From Strigomonas culicis (taxonomy: Eukaryota > Euglenozoa > Kinetoplastea > Trypanosomatida > Trypanosomatidae): a DNA stretch of 50,674 bases. Below the pieces are notes generated by a model that did not search any database, was not told the DNA's origin, and saw only the letters and a list, made by a program, of their open reading frames with translations. Of the stretch, positions 9,673 to 17,543 are shown in pieces; positions within the stretch are counted from its first letter, which is position 1, and every line of letters starts with the position of its first letter. The translations under genes were made by a program, and so were the position numbers. The stretch is from positions 10,001 through 60,674 of the forward strand of contig AUXH01000036.1 in assembly GCA_000482145.1 (NCBI GenBank), read 5' to 3'.

Positions 9673-10113
9673 TCTACAGACAGACAAGGAAGGAAGAGGG
9701 AAGGAAAGCACACAAGAAGAAGAAAAAATTAAAAAAAGAACACTTATCTACTCACATACATATTTATATAATCCTATCATTGAGGATTCATTTTTCAATC
9801 CTATCGAAATGCTCTTTTTTTTCTTTATTTCTTTCTTTTTCTTCACAGAAAAGTGTAGATGTCAATGTTGCTGTTCAGTATGTTTGTTTCTCAACGGTAA
9901 AGGAAGTTCGACTTCCATCATATCAAAAAAAAGTACACACTTTTTTTTTTTGCTTGTTTGTTTGCCTCTCATACTGTCCTCATGATGGCCTCAAACTCTG
10001 TTCTGCCATTCCTTCTCTCTTCCACTAACACAGAGGAAATAAAAAAAAATCAAAAGGAAAAAGAAACACTATATACATCTGTAACGATATAGATAGTCAG
10101 AAAGACAGTCAAG
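9673..10113 (+). other. Intergenic region with two candidate acceptor tracts
   Basis: About 0.44 kb, AT-rich. A strong T/C tract at 9813-9844 ends in AG 9847-9848, and a second tract at 10000-10023 ends in AG 10032-10033. No gene seen. Confidence 0.65.
10000..10033 (+). promoter_or_regulatory. Probable spliced-leader acceptor for the thioesterase gene
   Basis: The pyrimidine tract (ttctgccattccttctctcttcc) is followed by AG at 10032-10033, 80 nt before ATG 10114. The stronger tract ending at 9848 is the alternative and would give a 5'UTR of about 265 nt. Confidence 0.55.
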
Positions 10114-11675
10114 ATGCTCTATCGACGCCTCTCTCGCTGCTCCGCCGTCGCTGCGCACTGCCGCTGGGCAGCCCCCCTCTGCTGCCCGCGCGCGTCCTTC
10201 ACCACGACGACAGCGGACGGCGATGCGCTCGTCGTGGGGGACACCGCCGTCGGCGTGAAGAACGCGAAGGACTTCATATACCGCCGCAACGAGTTCGTGG
10301 GTGTGCTCTACCCGCGGCTCCCGCACCGCCGCGCGAGCTCGGGCGAGGTGCTCGTGCTGATGGACACGACGGCGAGCCGCGCCGCCTTCTACTTCCTGCA
10401 CGGCTACGTGTGCGGCAGCGCCTTCAAGGTGGTGCCGGTGCCGGTGTCGCGCGAGGGCGGCGTGACGGAGCAGATCCCCATGTCCATGACGACCGCCTCC
10501 TTTAACTCGATCCTCTTCCCCGGCCTCTTCTACGAGGGCGACCTCCTCGTGTGCGAGGCGAAGGTCGTGTACTGCCGCTCCTCCTCTCTCGGCGTGAAGG
10601 TAACCGCGCGGCGGCAGAGCTTCGAGACGCCGCTCGCCCCGCCCGCGGACGGGTCCGCGCCGCCGCCGGGTGAGATCGTCGCGGAGTGCTTCCTGACGCA
10701 GGTGCTCATCCACGGCAAGCGCATCGGGGAGAAGGTGAGCGGCCACGTGCCGGCCGTGCGCCTCGTCGACCCGCGCGAGCAGGAAGACTTCCGCACCTAC
10801 TGCCAGCTGCGCGCGTGGAGCCTGCAGTTCGAGGAGCGGCGGCGGCGCGTGACGGAGCTGCTGTCGTCCTCGACCCCGGCGGTCGACCTGCCGTCGTGGC
10901 CGGCCACCCTCGGCTACAGCGCCACCACGGCGCCCGGCCAGGCGGGCGCGCGGCGGAGACCGCCGAGGCGCGGGCGGCGAAGAAGCAGCAGCTCACGAGT
11001 TTCGTGCGCGATATGAAGGCGCACATCGTCGCGCAGTACCACCGCAACCACAAGGACGACGCGGCGGTCGCCACGCTGCCGGCGGGCGAGCGGTGGCTGC
11101 AGGAAGACGACTTCGAGTTCGGCGAGAACAAGACCAAGAAGCGGTGGAAGACAATCAGTGAGACGACCACCTACGCGGACACCACCTTCGGCGTCGAGCA
11201 CGTCAACGTGAACCACGTCGTGTACAGCAGCGGCATCCTCACCTTCCTCGAGCGCGCGGCGCTGCACTGCAGCCGCACCTTCGCGCAGGACTACAACGTG
11301 CACACCTTCACCATGTTCGACCTCAACTACAAGCGGCCCCTCCGGCAGCGGGAGCTCGCGCGGACGCGCAGCCAGGTGCTCTGCGTGAAGTACTCGACCA
11401 TGCTCGTCTCCGTGGAGCTCGTCGCCGAGTTTGGCGGCGCGCGCGAGCCCGTCTCGCGCGCGCTCTTCCTCCTCCGGAAGGTGGAGCCCTACCGCGACCG
11501 CGCTGACGGCGTGAAGCTGACCGCGGAGCAGGAGGCGGCGCTGCGGCGCAAGCCGTCGCAGGTGGAGACCGGCATCGACTACGCGGGCGGCACGCAGGAA
11601 GAGCAGCTCCTCTACCTGTACGGCCGCCTCGTCATGGAGACGGCGGTGGAGATGCGCAAGGCGCTGGGTCAGTAA
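10114..11675 (+). pseudogene. Mitochondrial acyl-CoA thioesterase, ACOT9-like double HotDog, interrupted by one frameshift
   Basis: Two frames together make one protein. The first frame (10114 to a stop at 11016) begins MLYRRLSRCSAV, a likely mitochondrial presequence, and covers the first HotDog domain (MDTTASRAAFYFL..., VKVTAR..., then a REQEDFRTY linker like that of ACOT9). The second frame is real from about 10950 to the TAA at 11673 and covers the second HotDog (VNVNHVVYSSGILTFLERAAL..., FDLNYKRPL). The join falls near 10930-10955, where the reading frame moves back by one, equivalent to one missing base. Expected activity: hydrolysis of acyl-CoA to free acid and CoA. Both halves keep GC-rich coding character right up to the break. 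The cause may be a sequencing error in a G/C run, a true recent lesion or, less likely, recoding; no slippery heptamer is seen. Confidence 0.7.
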
Positions 11676-12063
11676 TCGGCGCGTACATCCAAAAAAGAGA
11701 AGAAGGTGTGAGCAGGTTATTTCTTTTTTCATTGCTTAATGGTTTTTATTATTATTGTTTTTGCCGTTGCTATTATTGTTCATGTAGTGTTGTACATTTT
11801 TACGTGCTGGCGGTACATTGTGATTTGCTCATTGTTCGCTCACCGTTTTTTCATATTTGCTGTTCTTTTCGTTTATCGTCCAGCTATAAAACATTTTTCA
11901 CTGCATACATCTACGTACTGTATAGTTGTGCTTTGCAACCATTTTAGTTATTGTGTTGTGTTTTGTTTTGTTTTTTTATTGTCTCTGGTATTCTTCTTTC
12001 TTCTTTTTCTCTCTCTCTCTCTCTCTTGCTTGTTCCTTGTTGGCTGTGTAAGGAGCGACAAAG
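11676..12063 (+). other. Intergenic region
   Basis: About 0.39 kb of T-rich DNA with no gene seen; it ends in a long C/T tract that serves the RJL gene. Confidence 0.7.
11995..12052 (+). promoter_or_regulatory. Probable spliced-leader acceptor for the RJL gene
   Basis: A long pyrimidine tract including an uninterrupted CT repeat (about 12009-12026) leads to AG 12051-12052, only 11 nt before ATG 12064. A very short 5'UTR is predicted. Confidence 0.7.
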
Positions 12064-12825
12064 ATGGCACAGCAGCAGCAGGGCCCGTTAGACTTTCCCC
12101 GCATCAAGATACTCTCCCTCGGTGACGCCACCGTCGGCAAGAGCTGTCTCATAAAGCGTTTCTGCGAGGGTCGCTTCGTGGCCAAGTACATCCCCACCAT
12201 CGGCATCGACTATGGCGTGAAGAAGGCGGACGTCGCCGCGCAGAGCAAACGGTTCTCTGACATTGTGACCGGCACTTATCACAACCCGAACTTCAGCGCC
12301 GGCGGTGTCGGTGGCGGCGCCGCCCGCGGCTCCAACTCTAGTCTGAACTTTAGTGCCGTCCGCGTCAACTTTTGGGACATCGCTGGTGGCGAGGAGTCTT
12401 TCGAGATCCGCAACGAGTTCTATAACGCGACGCAGGGCATCCTCCTCGTCTTCGATGTGCGGAACCGGAAGAGCTTTGAGAACCTGCAGCGTTGGTGGGA
12501 CGAAATCTGCCAGTACGTGCCGCTTCTCAGCGGCAGCAGCTCTGTCAGCAAGCGCACGTCCACCACCGGCACGACCGCAGCCGGCAAGGCCGTCATGAAC
12601 GCGGAGGGCAAGACCCCGGTTGTGATGCTGCTGGGGAACAAATGCGACGATACCCCTAGCGAGGGTGGCGGCGGCGCCAGTCGGGCCGTGACAGAGCAGG
12701 AGGCACAGCAGTGGGCGGAGCAGCACCGCTGCATCGGGTACATGGATGTCAGCGCGAGCACCGACTTGCACGTGCAGGAGTCGTTCGAGACGCTGTTCTT
12801 TCACGTGATTGGGAAGTTTATGTAA
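12064..12825 (+). CDS. RJL: RJL (RabJ-like) family small GTPase
   Basis: 253 residues with a complete Ras-fold motif set: P-loop GDATVGKS (20-27), TIGIDYG around switch I (45-51), DIAGG (105-109), VRNEFY-type stretch and LLVFDV, NKCD (192-195) and SAS (230-232). The TIGIDYGV and RNEFYNATQGILLVFDV pieces are the hallmark of the RJL family, whose animal member is DNAJC27 (with a DnaJ domain that is absent here). RJL proteins occur mainly in flagellated eukaryotes. As in that family, there is no C-terminal cysteine, so no prenyl anchor. The residue equivalent to the catalytic Gln of Ras is Gly109, suggesting poor intrinsic hydrolysis. A Gly/Ser/Asn-rich insertion (about 58-99) separates switch I from the DIAGG motif. 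Family call is firm; role is unknown. Confidence 0.9.
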   Translation: MAQQQQGPLDFPRIKILSLGDATVGKSCLIKRFCEGRFVAKYIPTIGIDYGVKKADVAAQSKRFSDIVTGTYHNPNFSAGGVGGGAARGSNSSLNFSAVRVNFWDIAGGEESFEIRNEFYNATQGILLVFDVRNRKSFENLQRWWDEICQYVPLLSGSSSVSKRTSTTGTTAAGKAVMNAEGKTPVVMLLGNKCDDTPSEGGGGASRAVTEQEAQQWAEQHRCIGYMDVSASTDLHVQESFETLFFHVIGKFM

Positions 12826-13126
12826 AAAAAAAGAAAAAAGAATGAATGAAATTGGTCGGCACAACAGCGGTTGTTGTTTTATCATGAGATTGTACATACC
12901 TTTTTTTTTTACACAAGTATGCAAGCGTGTTTGTTCCGGATTATCTTCTTTATTGCTTTTTTTTTTCCTTAGTGGATCATCATATCTATGGAAGCACCAG
13001 CTCAAGTGCACATGTGTTATATTCACACTCTTTTTTGTTTTGTTTTCCTCTCTCTCTTGTCTCACTGTCTACGTGATGCACAAAAAAAAAGAATAAAAGA
13101 AAAAAGGAGAGAAGCACCCACACCCC
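12826..13126 (+). promoter_or_regulatory. Intergenic region with probable acceptor for MYG1
   Basis: AT-rich 301-nt gap with no gene. The pyrimidine tract at about 13029-13070 is followed, after 'acgtgatgcac' and an A-run, by the first AG at 13090-13091, leaving a 5'UTR of about 35 nt before ATG 13127. Confidence 0.6.
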
Positions 13127-14497
13127 ATGTCGTTCCGTCATTACCCTGCCGAATACGTTGCCAAGCACCTGCATGGCTTGACGGTCGCGTCGTCGCTCCC
13201 CGCCGCGGCGGGCGATGCGCCCTTCATCACGACGCACAGCGGCTCCTTCCACTGCGACGAGGCCATGGCGTGCGGCCTGCTGCGCCACACGGACGCCTAC
13301 CGCTACGCGAACGTTATCCGCACGCGGGACCCGGCGCTCATCGACAAAGGTGCGATCGTCGTCGACGTCGGCGCGGTGTACGACCCGAGCCGGCACCGCT
13401 ACGACCACCACCAGGGCAGCTTCCACGACACGATGGTCGTGACGCCGGAGGCGGACCAGTCGCCTATCACGACCAAGACGTTCCACACGCGCCTCTCCTC
13501 CGCGGGCCTCATCTACCGCCACTTTGGCCGCGAGGTGATCGCGCGCTTTGTCCACGAGTGCGTCTCGTCCAGCCCGTACAGTGCGCAGCTCCACGACGAG
13601 CTACTGAAGTGGCCGGCGGAGAAGCAGCACCTCACCCCCGCGGAACTCGACCTCATCTACTTCAAGATGTACGATTCCTTCATGGAGCAGCTCGACGGCA
13701 ATGACAACGGCGTGGAGCCGTACAAGGCGCTGCTGGTCGAAGAGTTCGAAGAGGAGCAGAAGAAGGAGGAGGAGGAGGAGGAGGGAGTGGAGAAGGACGA
13801 GGAGGAGAAAAAGGAGCGGAAGGTGCCGGCGGACCGCAAGGCGGTGCTCAAGAAGAACTACAAGGTGTCCACCACCCTTCCCGCCCGCGTGGCCGACATG
13901 CAGACGTGGTGGAACCAGCCGGCCAACGCGGCTCTGCCGCCCGGCGAGGACAAGGAGAACGAGTACTTTGGCACCGCCGTCCAGATCGCGTCGCTCGAGT
14001 TCTTCGAGAAGGTATTCTTCTTCGTCTTCTCGTGGCTGCCCGCGCGCGGGTTGGTCGAGGCGGCGTACCACAACCGCCTGCAGGTGGAGGGCGGCGACCC
14101 CGAGGGCCGCATCGTGGTGCTGCTGGACTACTGCCCCTGGGGCGACCACCTGGCCGACATCGAGCGCATCGACCGCAGCGCGAAGCGGCGGCTGCAGCGC
14201 TGCCGCGGCAAGTCGACCAAGTCGGTCGCGAGCGCGCCGCACCAGGACGTCCTCTACGTGCTGTACAGCGATGGGAAGGGGTGGCGCGTGCAGGCGGTGC
14301 GGCAGGACGGCTCCCAGTTCGAGAGCCGCAAGCCGCTGCCCTTCAAGGGCCTGCGCGACGAGGCACTGAGCACCGCGAGCGGCATTGAGGGCGGCATCTT
14401 TGTGCACGTGAGCGGGTTCATCGGTGGCATGAAGACCTACGAGGGTGCCCTCGCGCTCGCGAAGAAGGCGGTCGAGATGGAGCCTGCGGAGCAGTAG
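13127..14497 (+). CDS. MYG1: MYG1-family (UPF0160) DHH-type exonuclease
   Basis: 456 residues. The family's metal-binding motifs are intact: THSGSFHCDEA (36-46), VVDVGAVYDPSRHRYDHHQGSF (starting at 79, with DHH at 93-95), and the C-terminal signature in which a GLRDEALS..SGIEGGIFVHVSGFIGG-type segment is followed by KTYEGALALA. MYG1 is a 3'-5' RNA exonuclease acting in nucleolus and mitochondria in animals; the DHH fold uses two divalent metals. There is no obvious presequence, although the short N-terminus (MSFRHYPAEYVAKHL) is basic enough to be weak evidence for import. Odd feature: a Glu/Lys-rich acidic block at about residues 205-232 sits between the catalytic half and the C-terminal half, longer than expected for the family. 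Confidence in family is high. Confidence 0.93.
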   Translation: MSFRHYPAEYVAKHLHGLTVASSLPAAAGDAPFITTHSGSFHCDEAMACGLLRHTDAYRYANVIRTRDPALIDKGAIVVDVGAVYDPSRHRYDHHQGSFHDTMVVTPEADQSPITTKTFHTRLSSAGLIYRHFGREVIARFVHECVSSSPYSAQLHDELLKWPAEKQHLTPAELDLIYFKMYDSFMEQLDGNDNGVEPYKALLVEEFEEEQKKEEEEEEGVEKDEEEKKERKVPADRKAVLKKNYKVSTTLPARVADMQTWWNQPANAALPPGEDKENEYFGTAVQIASLEFFEKVFFFVFSWLPARGLVEAAYHNRLQVEGGDPEGRIVVLLDYCPWGDHLADIERIDRSAKRRLQRCRGKSTKSVASAPHQDVLYVLYSDGKGWRVQAVRQDGSQFESRKPLPFKGLRDEALSTASGIEGGIFVHVSGFIGGMKTYEGALALAKKAVEMEPAEQ

Positions 14498-14861
14498 TAG
14501 GCGGTGCTCGCCGATGGTCGCCGTGATCTTGTTTTGTTGGTCTCGTTACCCTTATTAAACTTAATCTTATTAAAAAAATGCTGTATGGATGCACAATAAT
14601 ATTCTTACTTATTTATTTTTGTTGTTTTATGTAATAACAGATCGATGCCGATCTGAATGATTATTTTCTTCTTTGTGCACTTTTGTGTAAAAGGTAAAAG
14701 GCACGCTCAATGGCGAGTAGGGTGGTGGTCTTGGGCACTTTTACATTGTGTATCGCTCGCTCTCTCTCTCTCTCTCTCTCTTTCCCCCTAGTTCGTTAGT
14801 TTTTTTTTTGTAGTTGTTGTTCACCCCATCCAGCAGGCATACTCTTCGCCACCGCTGCTGA
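14498..14861 (+). promoter_or_regulatory. Intergenic region with probable acceptor for the helicase gene
   Basis: 364 nt, AT-rich, no gene. A TC repeat with following T/C run (about 14757-14789) ends in AG 14790-14791. Further AGs at 14798-14799, 14812-14813 and in 'ccagcaggc' (14832-14836) are alternatives before ATG 14862. Confidence 0.6.
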
Positions 14862-17222
14862 ATGGGCTGGCTGCTACGGAAAGGTAGCGGAGGGCGCGCA
14901 CTCGCGCCCACCCTTGCGGCCTCCTGTCAGCGGCTCACCGGCCCCCTTCCCGCGCTGCGCGCCCGTCGGCAGCTGCGTCTGACACCGTGTGGGGGTGGAG
15001 CGACGCCGCTGCTGGCCCAACGCTGCGGCATCATCGTGCCGCGCCAGCTGAAGGCCTACGGCGGCACCTTCAGCCAGGCCGTCGGCGACCGCGCGGGCGA
15101 CGTCCCGAGCGATCTGGTGCTGCAGTCGCTGAGCCCGTCGCGGCTGCAGCACCACGCGTCGCCGCTCTTCAGCGGCAAGGCGGTGAAGACCAAGACGGTG
15201 GACCGCTTCGAGGATATGCTGCTGCTGGAGCCGGCGCTGCTCGAGTACATACGGGAAAAGGGGCTGCAGACGCCGTCCCCCATCCAGCAGACCGCCATCG
15301 AGGTCCTTGTGCAGCAGCGTCTCTTCGCGGCCCCCGCGCTCGCGGCGCCACAGCCCCACCGCCTCGAGGCGGAGCCGCCGGCCGGCAGCAGCAGCAGCAG
15401 CGAGAAGAGCGTCCTTCTGGCGGCCCCGCACGGCGAGGGCAAGACCCTCGCCTTCCTGCTCCCACTGTACCAGAACATGTTGAAAGACCGCGACGTGTAC
15501 AAGATTCCGCTGCGCGAGCGGCGGCCGCGGCTGATCCTCCTGGCCCCCACGCGCGAGCTCGTTCTGCAGCTGCACGGCATCTGCCGCGAGCTCGACGCCA
15601 AGACGGGTCTCAAGAGCATCAGCTTCACCGCGAAGAAGCGGTCCAAGTACCACCTGTCGCGGCTGCTGAAGGAGCAGGGCCTCGCGGATGTCGTGATCAT
15701 GCACCCCAGGGCCGTGCTGAGCCTCATCCGCGCCCGCCGGCTCTTCCTGGATGACCTGCGCTACGTCGCCGTGGACGAGGCGGATGCGCTGCTCTCCGCG
15801 CAGCACGACCACGCGGCGGTCCACCTCCTCATGAAGATCAAGAAGCGCAACATGTACAAGTACCTGTGGCCCGTGCAGACGCAGTACGTGTTCAGCACGG
15901 CGTACATCACGCGCAAGGTGGAGTACGTGCTGGGCAAGAAGTTCCCCTCCATCGTCCCCTGCATGCACCGCGCGTCGATGCACCGCCCCGCGGCGACGCT
16001 GCAGCACCGCTTCATCGCGATGGAGGGCGGGCGCGGCGAGGCGGAGAAGTGGAGCGTGCTGCTGCGTCTTCTGCACAAGCACAAGCACGCGCCCGTCGTG
16101 GCCGTCGACACGGAGCGGGCCGAGCAGACCGTCCTGCAGCGGCCGGCGCACCTCACCGGCACCCTCGCGGCGTGGCGCCAGGCGCACGCCCCGCTGTACC
16201 GCGGCCCCGGCGAGGCAGGCGCGGCCGTGGCGCCACCCGCCGCGCCCGCGCCGCGGGATGCCGTCGTGGCGGCGGCGGCGGCGGACCCGCCCTACGCGCA
16301 CGACGCGCACGCCCGCTACGCCCTGGAGCGCATCCGCCCGCTGCGCTGGGGCTATCTCACCACCATCGCGGCGCCCTTCACGTGCCCGGTGGGCCGCACC
16401 ACCTTCGCGCCCGGGGACCGCACGATGGTGTTCTTCGCCACCATCGACGCGGCGACCGCGCTCTATTACCAGCTGCGGAAGGAGGGTTATGCCGTGTCGC
16501 TGCTACACGCCGCGCTGCCCACGGCGGTGCGCCGCTCCATGTACAGCGACTTCGCGAGCGGCCGCACAAACATCCTCTGCACGACCGACATCGCCGCGCG
16601 CGGGCTGGATGTGCACGTGGACGTGGTGATCAACTTTGCGATGCCGACCAACGCGGTCACGTACCTGGGCCGCGCCGGGCGCGCGGGCCGCATGGGGCGC
16701 CAAGGGAAGGTGTACTCCTTGTACACCAAGCACCAGGGCGTCATCGTCACCGCCGTGCGCGCCTTCCTGCGCCGCGACCTCCCACTCGAGGGCATCGCGA
16801 ACGACAAGGCGCTCATGACGCGCCCGCGCTACGCCGAGTGGCGCACGCACAAGGTGAACGCGCTCTCGCGCGCCTACGTGTCGATGATCGCCACCAAGAC
16901 GATCCCGGCGCACCTGGAAAGGACCTACCTGCACCACAACGCAACGTGGCGGCCGCTGTTCCGCCCGCGCGGCGCCGCGCAGCACGCCGGCGTCCCGGTG
17001 CGGCAGCAGCAGAAGTTGATGGACCGCGTGATGGAGCAGGCGGTGTCCTACCGCAAGGACCAGCTCGCGCGGCGCAAGGGCGGCCGCGCCAAGTTCGGCC
17101 GCCACCTCGCGAAGAGCGGCGTCTGGAACGACGTGGGCGGCGTCTCGAGTGGGGCTGTCGCCAACATACAGCAGTCCGAGAGCCCTGGCGGGGTGGGGCT
17201 GCCCGCCGGGCCGCCCAAGTAG
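14862..17222 (+). CDS. DEAD-box RNA helicase, probably mitochondrial
   Basis: 786 residues. The first 80 or so are rich in Arg, Leu, Ala and Ser with almost no acids (MGWLLRKGSGGRALAP...), a likely mitochondrial presequence. Helicase motifs in order: Q-motif region FEDMLLLEP...PSPIQQTA (about 116-147), motif I PHGEGKT (GEGKT at 191), Ia APTRELV, motif II VDEAD (DEAD at 305-308), motif IV MVFFATI, motif V CTTDIAARGLDV, motif VI YLGRAGRAGR (about 601-610). Two motifs deviate: the SAT of motif III is replaced in FSTAYI, and the His of motif VI is Tyr. There is a long insertion (about 430-500) between the two RecA domains and a basic C-terminal tail with a Lys/Arg-rich segment near 725-745. Known mitochondrial DEAD-box proteins in trypanosomes act in RNA editing and mitoribosome assembly; I cannot tell which this is. 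Confidence 0.88.
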   Translation: MGWLLRKGSGGRALAPTLAASCQRLTGPLPALRARRQLRLTPCGGGATPLLAQRCGIIVPRQLKAYGGTFSQAVGDRAGDVPSDLVLQSLSPSRLQHHASPLFSGKAVKTKTVDRFEDMLLLEPALLEYIREKGLQTPSPIQQTAIEVLVQQRLFAAPALAAPQPHRLEAEPPAGSSSSSEKSVLLAAPHGEGKTLAFLLPLYQNMLKDRDVYKIPLRERRPRLILLAPTRELVLQLHGICRELDAKTGLKSISFTAKKRSKYHLSRLLKEQGLADVVIMHPRAVLSLIRARRLFLDDLRYVAVDEADALLSAQHDHAAVHLLMKIKKRNMYKYLWPVQTQYVFSTAYITRKVEYVLGKKFPSIVPCMHRASMHRPAATLQHRFIAMEGGRGEAEKWSVLLRLLHKHKHAPVVAVDTERAEQTVLQRPAHLTGTLAAWRQAHAPLYRGPGEAGAAVAPPAAPAPRDAVVAAAAADPPYAHDAHARYALERIRPLRWGYLTTIAAPFTCPVGRTTFAPGDRTMVFFATIDAATALYYQLRKEGYAVSLLHAALPTAVRRSMYSDFASGRTNILCTTDIAARGLDVHVDVVINFAMPTNAVTYLGRAGRAGRMGRQGKVYSLYTKHQGVIVTAVRAFLRRDLPLEGIANDKALMTRPRYAEWRTHKVNALSRAYVSMIATKTIPAHLERTYLHHNATWRPLFRPRGAAQHAGVPVRQQQKLMDRVMEQAVSYRKDQLARRKGGRAKFGRHLAKSGVWNDVGGVSSGAVANIQQSESPGGVGLPAGPPK

Positions 17223-17407
17223 CGCCGGTCTGATGCGCACGCACCTCCTCTCACATATGAGCACATATCTAATAATACAGTAGTTCTTCTTTTATTTCCC
17301 TTTTTTGTTTTACAAAACAGCATGTTTGGCACGCTTAACAAATTGCTGACGCCACGGCAGCGGTGCATGTGCGCTGTTGCTCCCACATGAACAAAACTCT
17401 CTTTCTT

Positions 17408-17447
<40 letters not shown>

Positions 17448-17543
17448 GCTGCAGCTGTTGTGCGAATCAAATTAGTTGGTTCTTGCTTCTAGCGTGGTTG
17501 TTATTATTCCATTTCATAGCCAATCGTGCGCGCCATCGTCGTT
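17223..17543 (+). promoter_or_regulatory. Intergenic region with probable acceptor for the AAA+ gene
   Basis: 321-nt gap with no gene. A perfect CT repeat (about 17412-17444), preceded by CTTT units, leads to 'tcgctgcag' with AG at 17453-17454. Later AGs at 17491-17492 and 17518-17519 are alternatives; the ATG is at 17544. Confidence 0.65.

Noticed and set aside
10686..10950. Separate gene starting at 10686 in the second thioesterase frame
   Set aside because: The translation before about 10950 is Arg/Ala/Pro noise and overlaps good HotDog-linker sequence in the first frame; one frameshifted gene explains the data better.
17399..17450. CT repeat considered as a promoter or origin element
   Set aside because: Its position just before an AG and a start codon fits a trans-splicing polypyrimidine tract, as seen at several other genes here.
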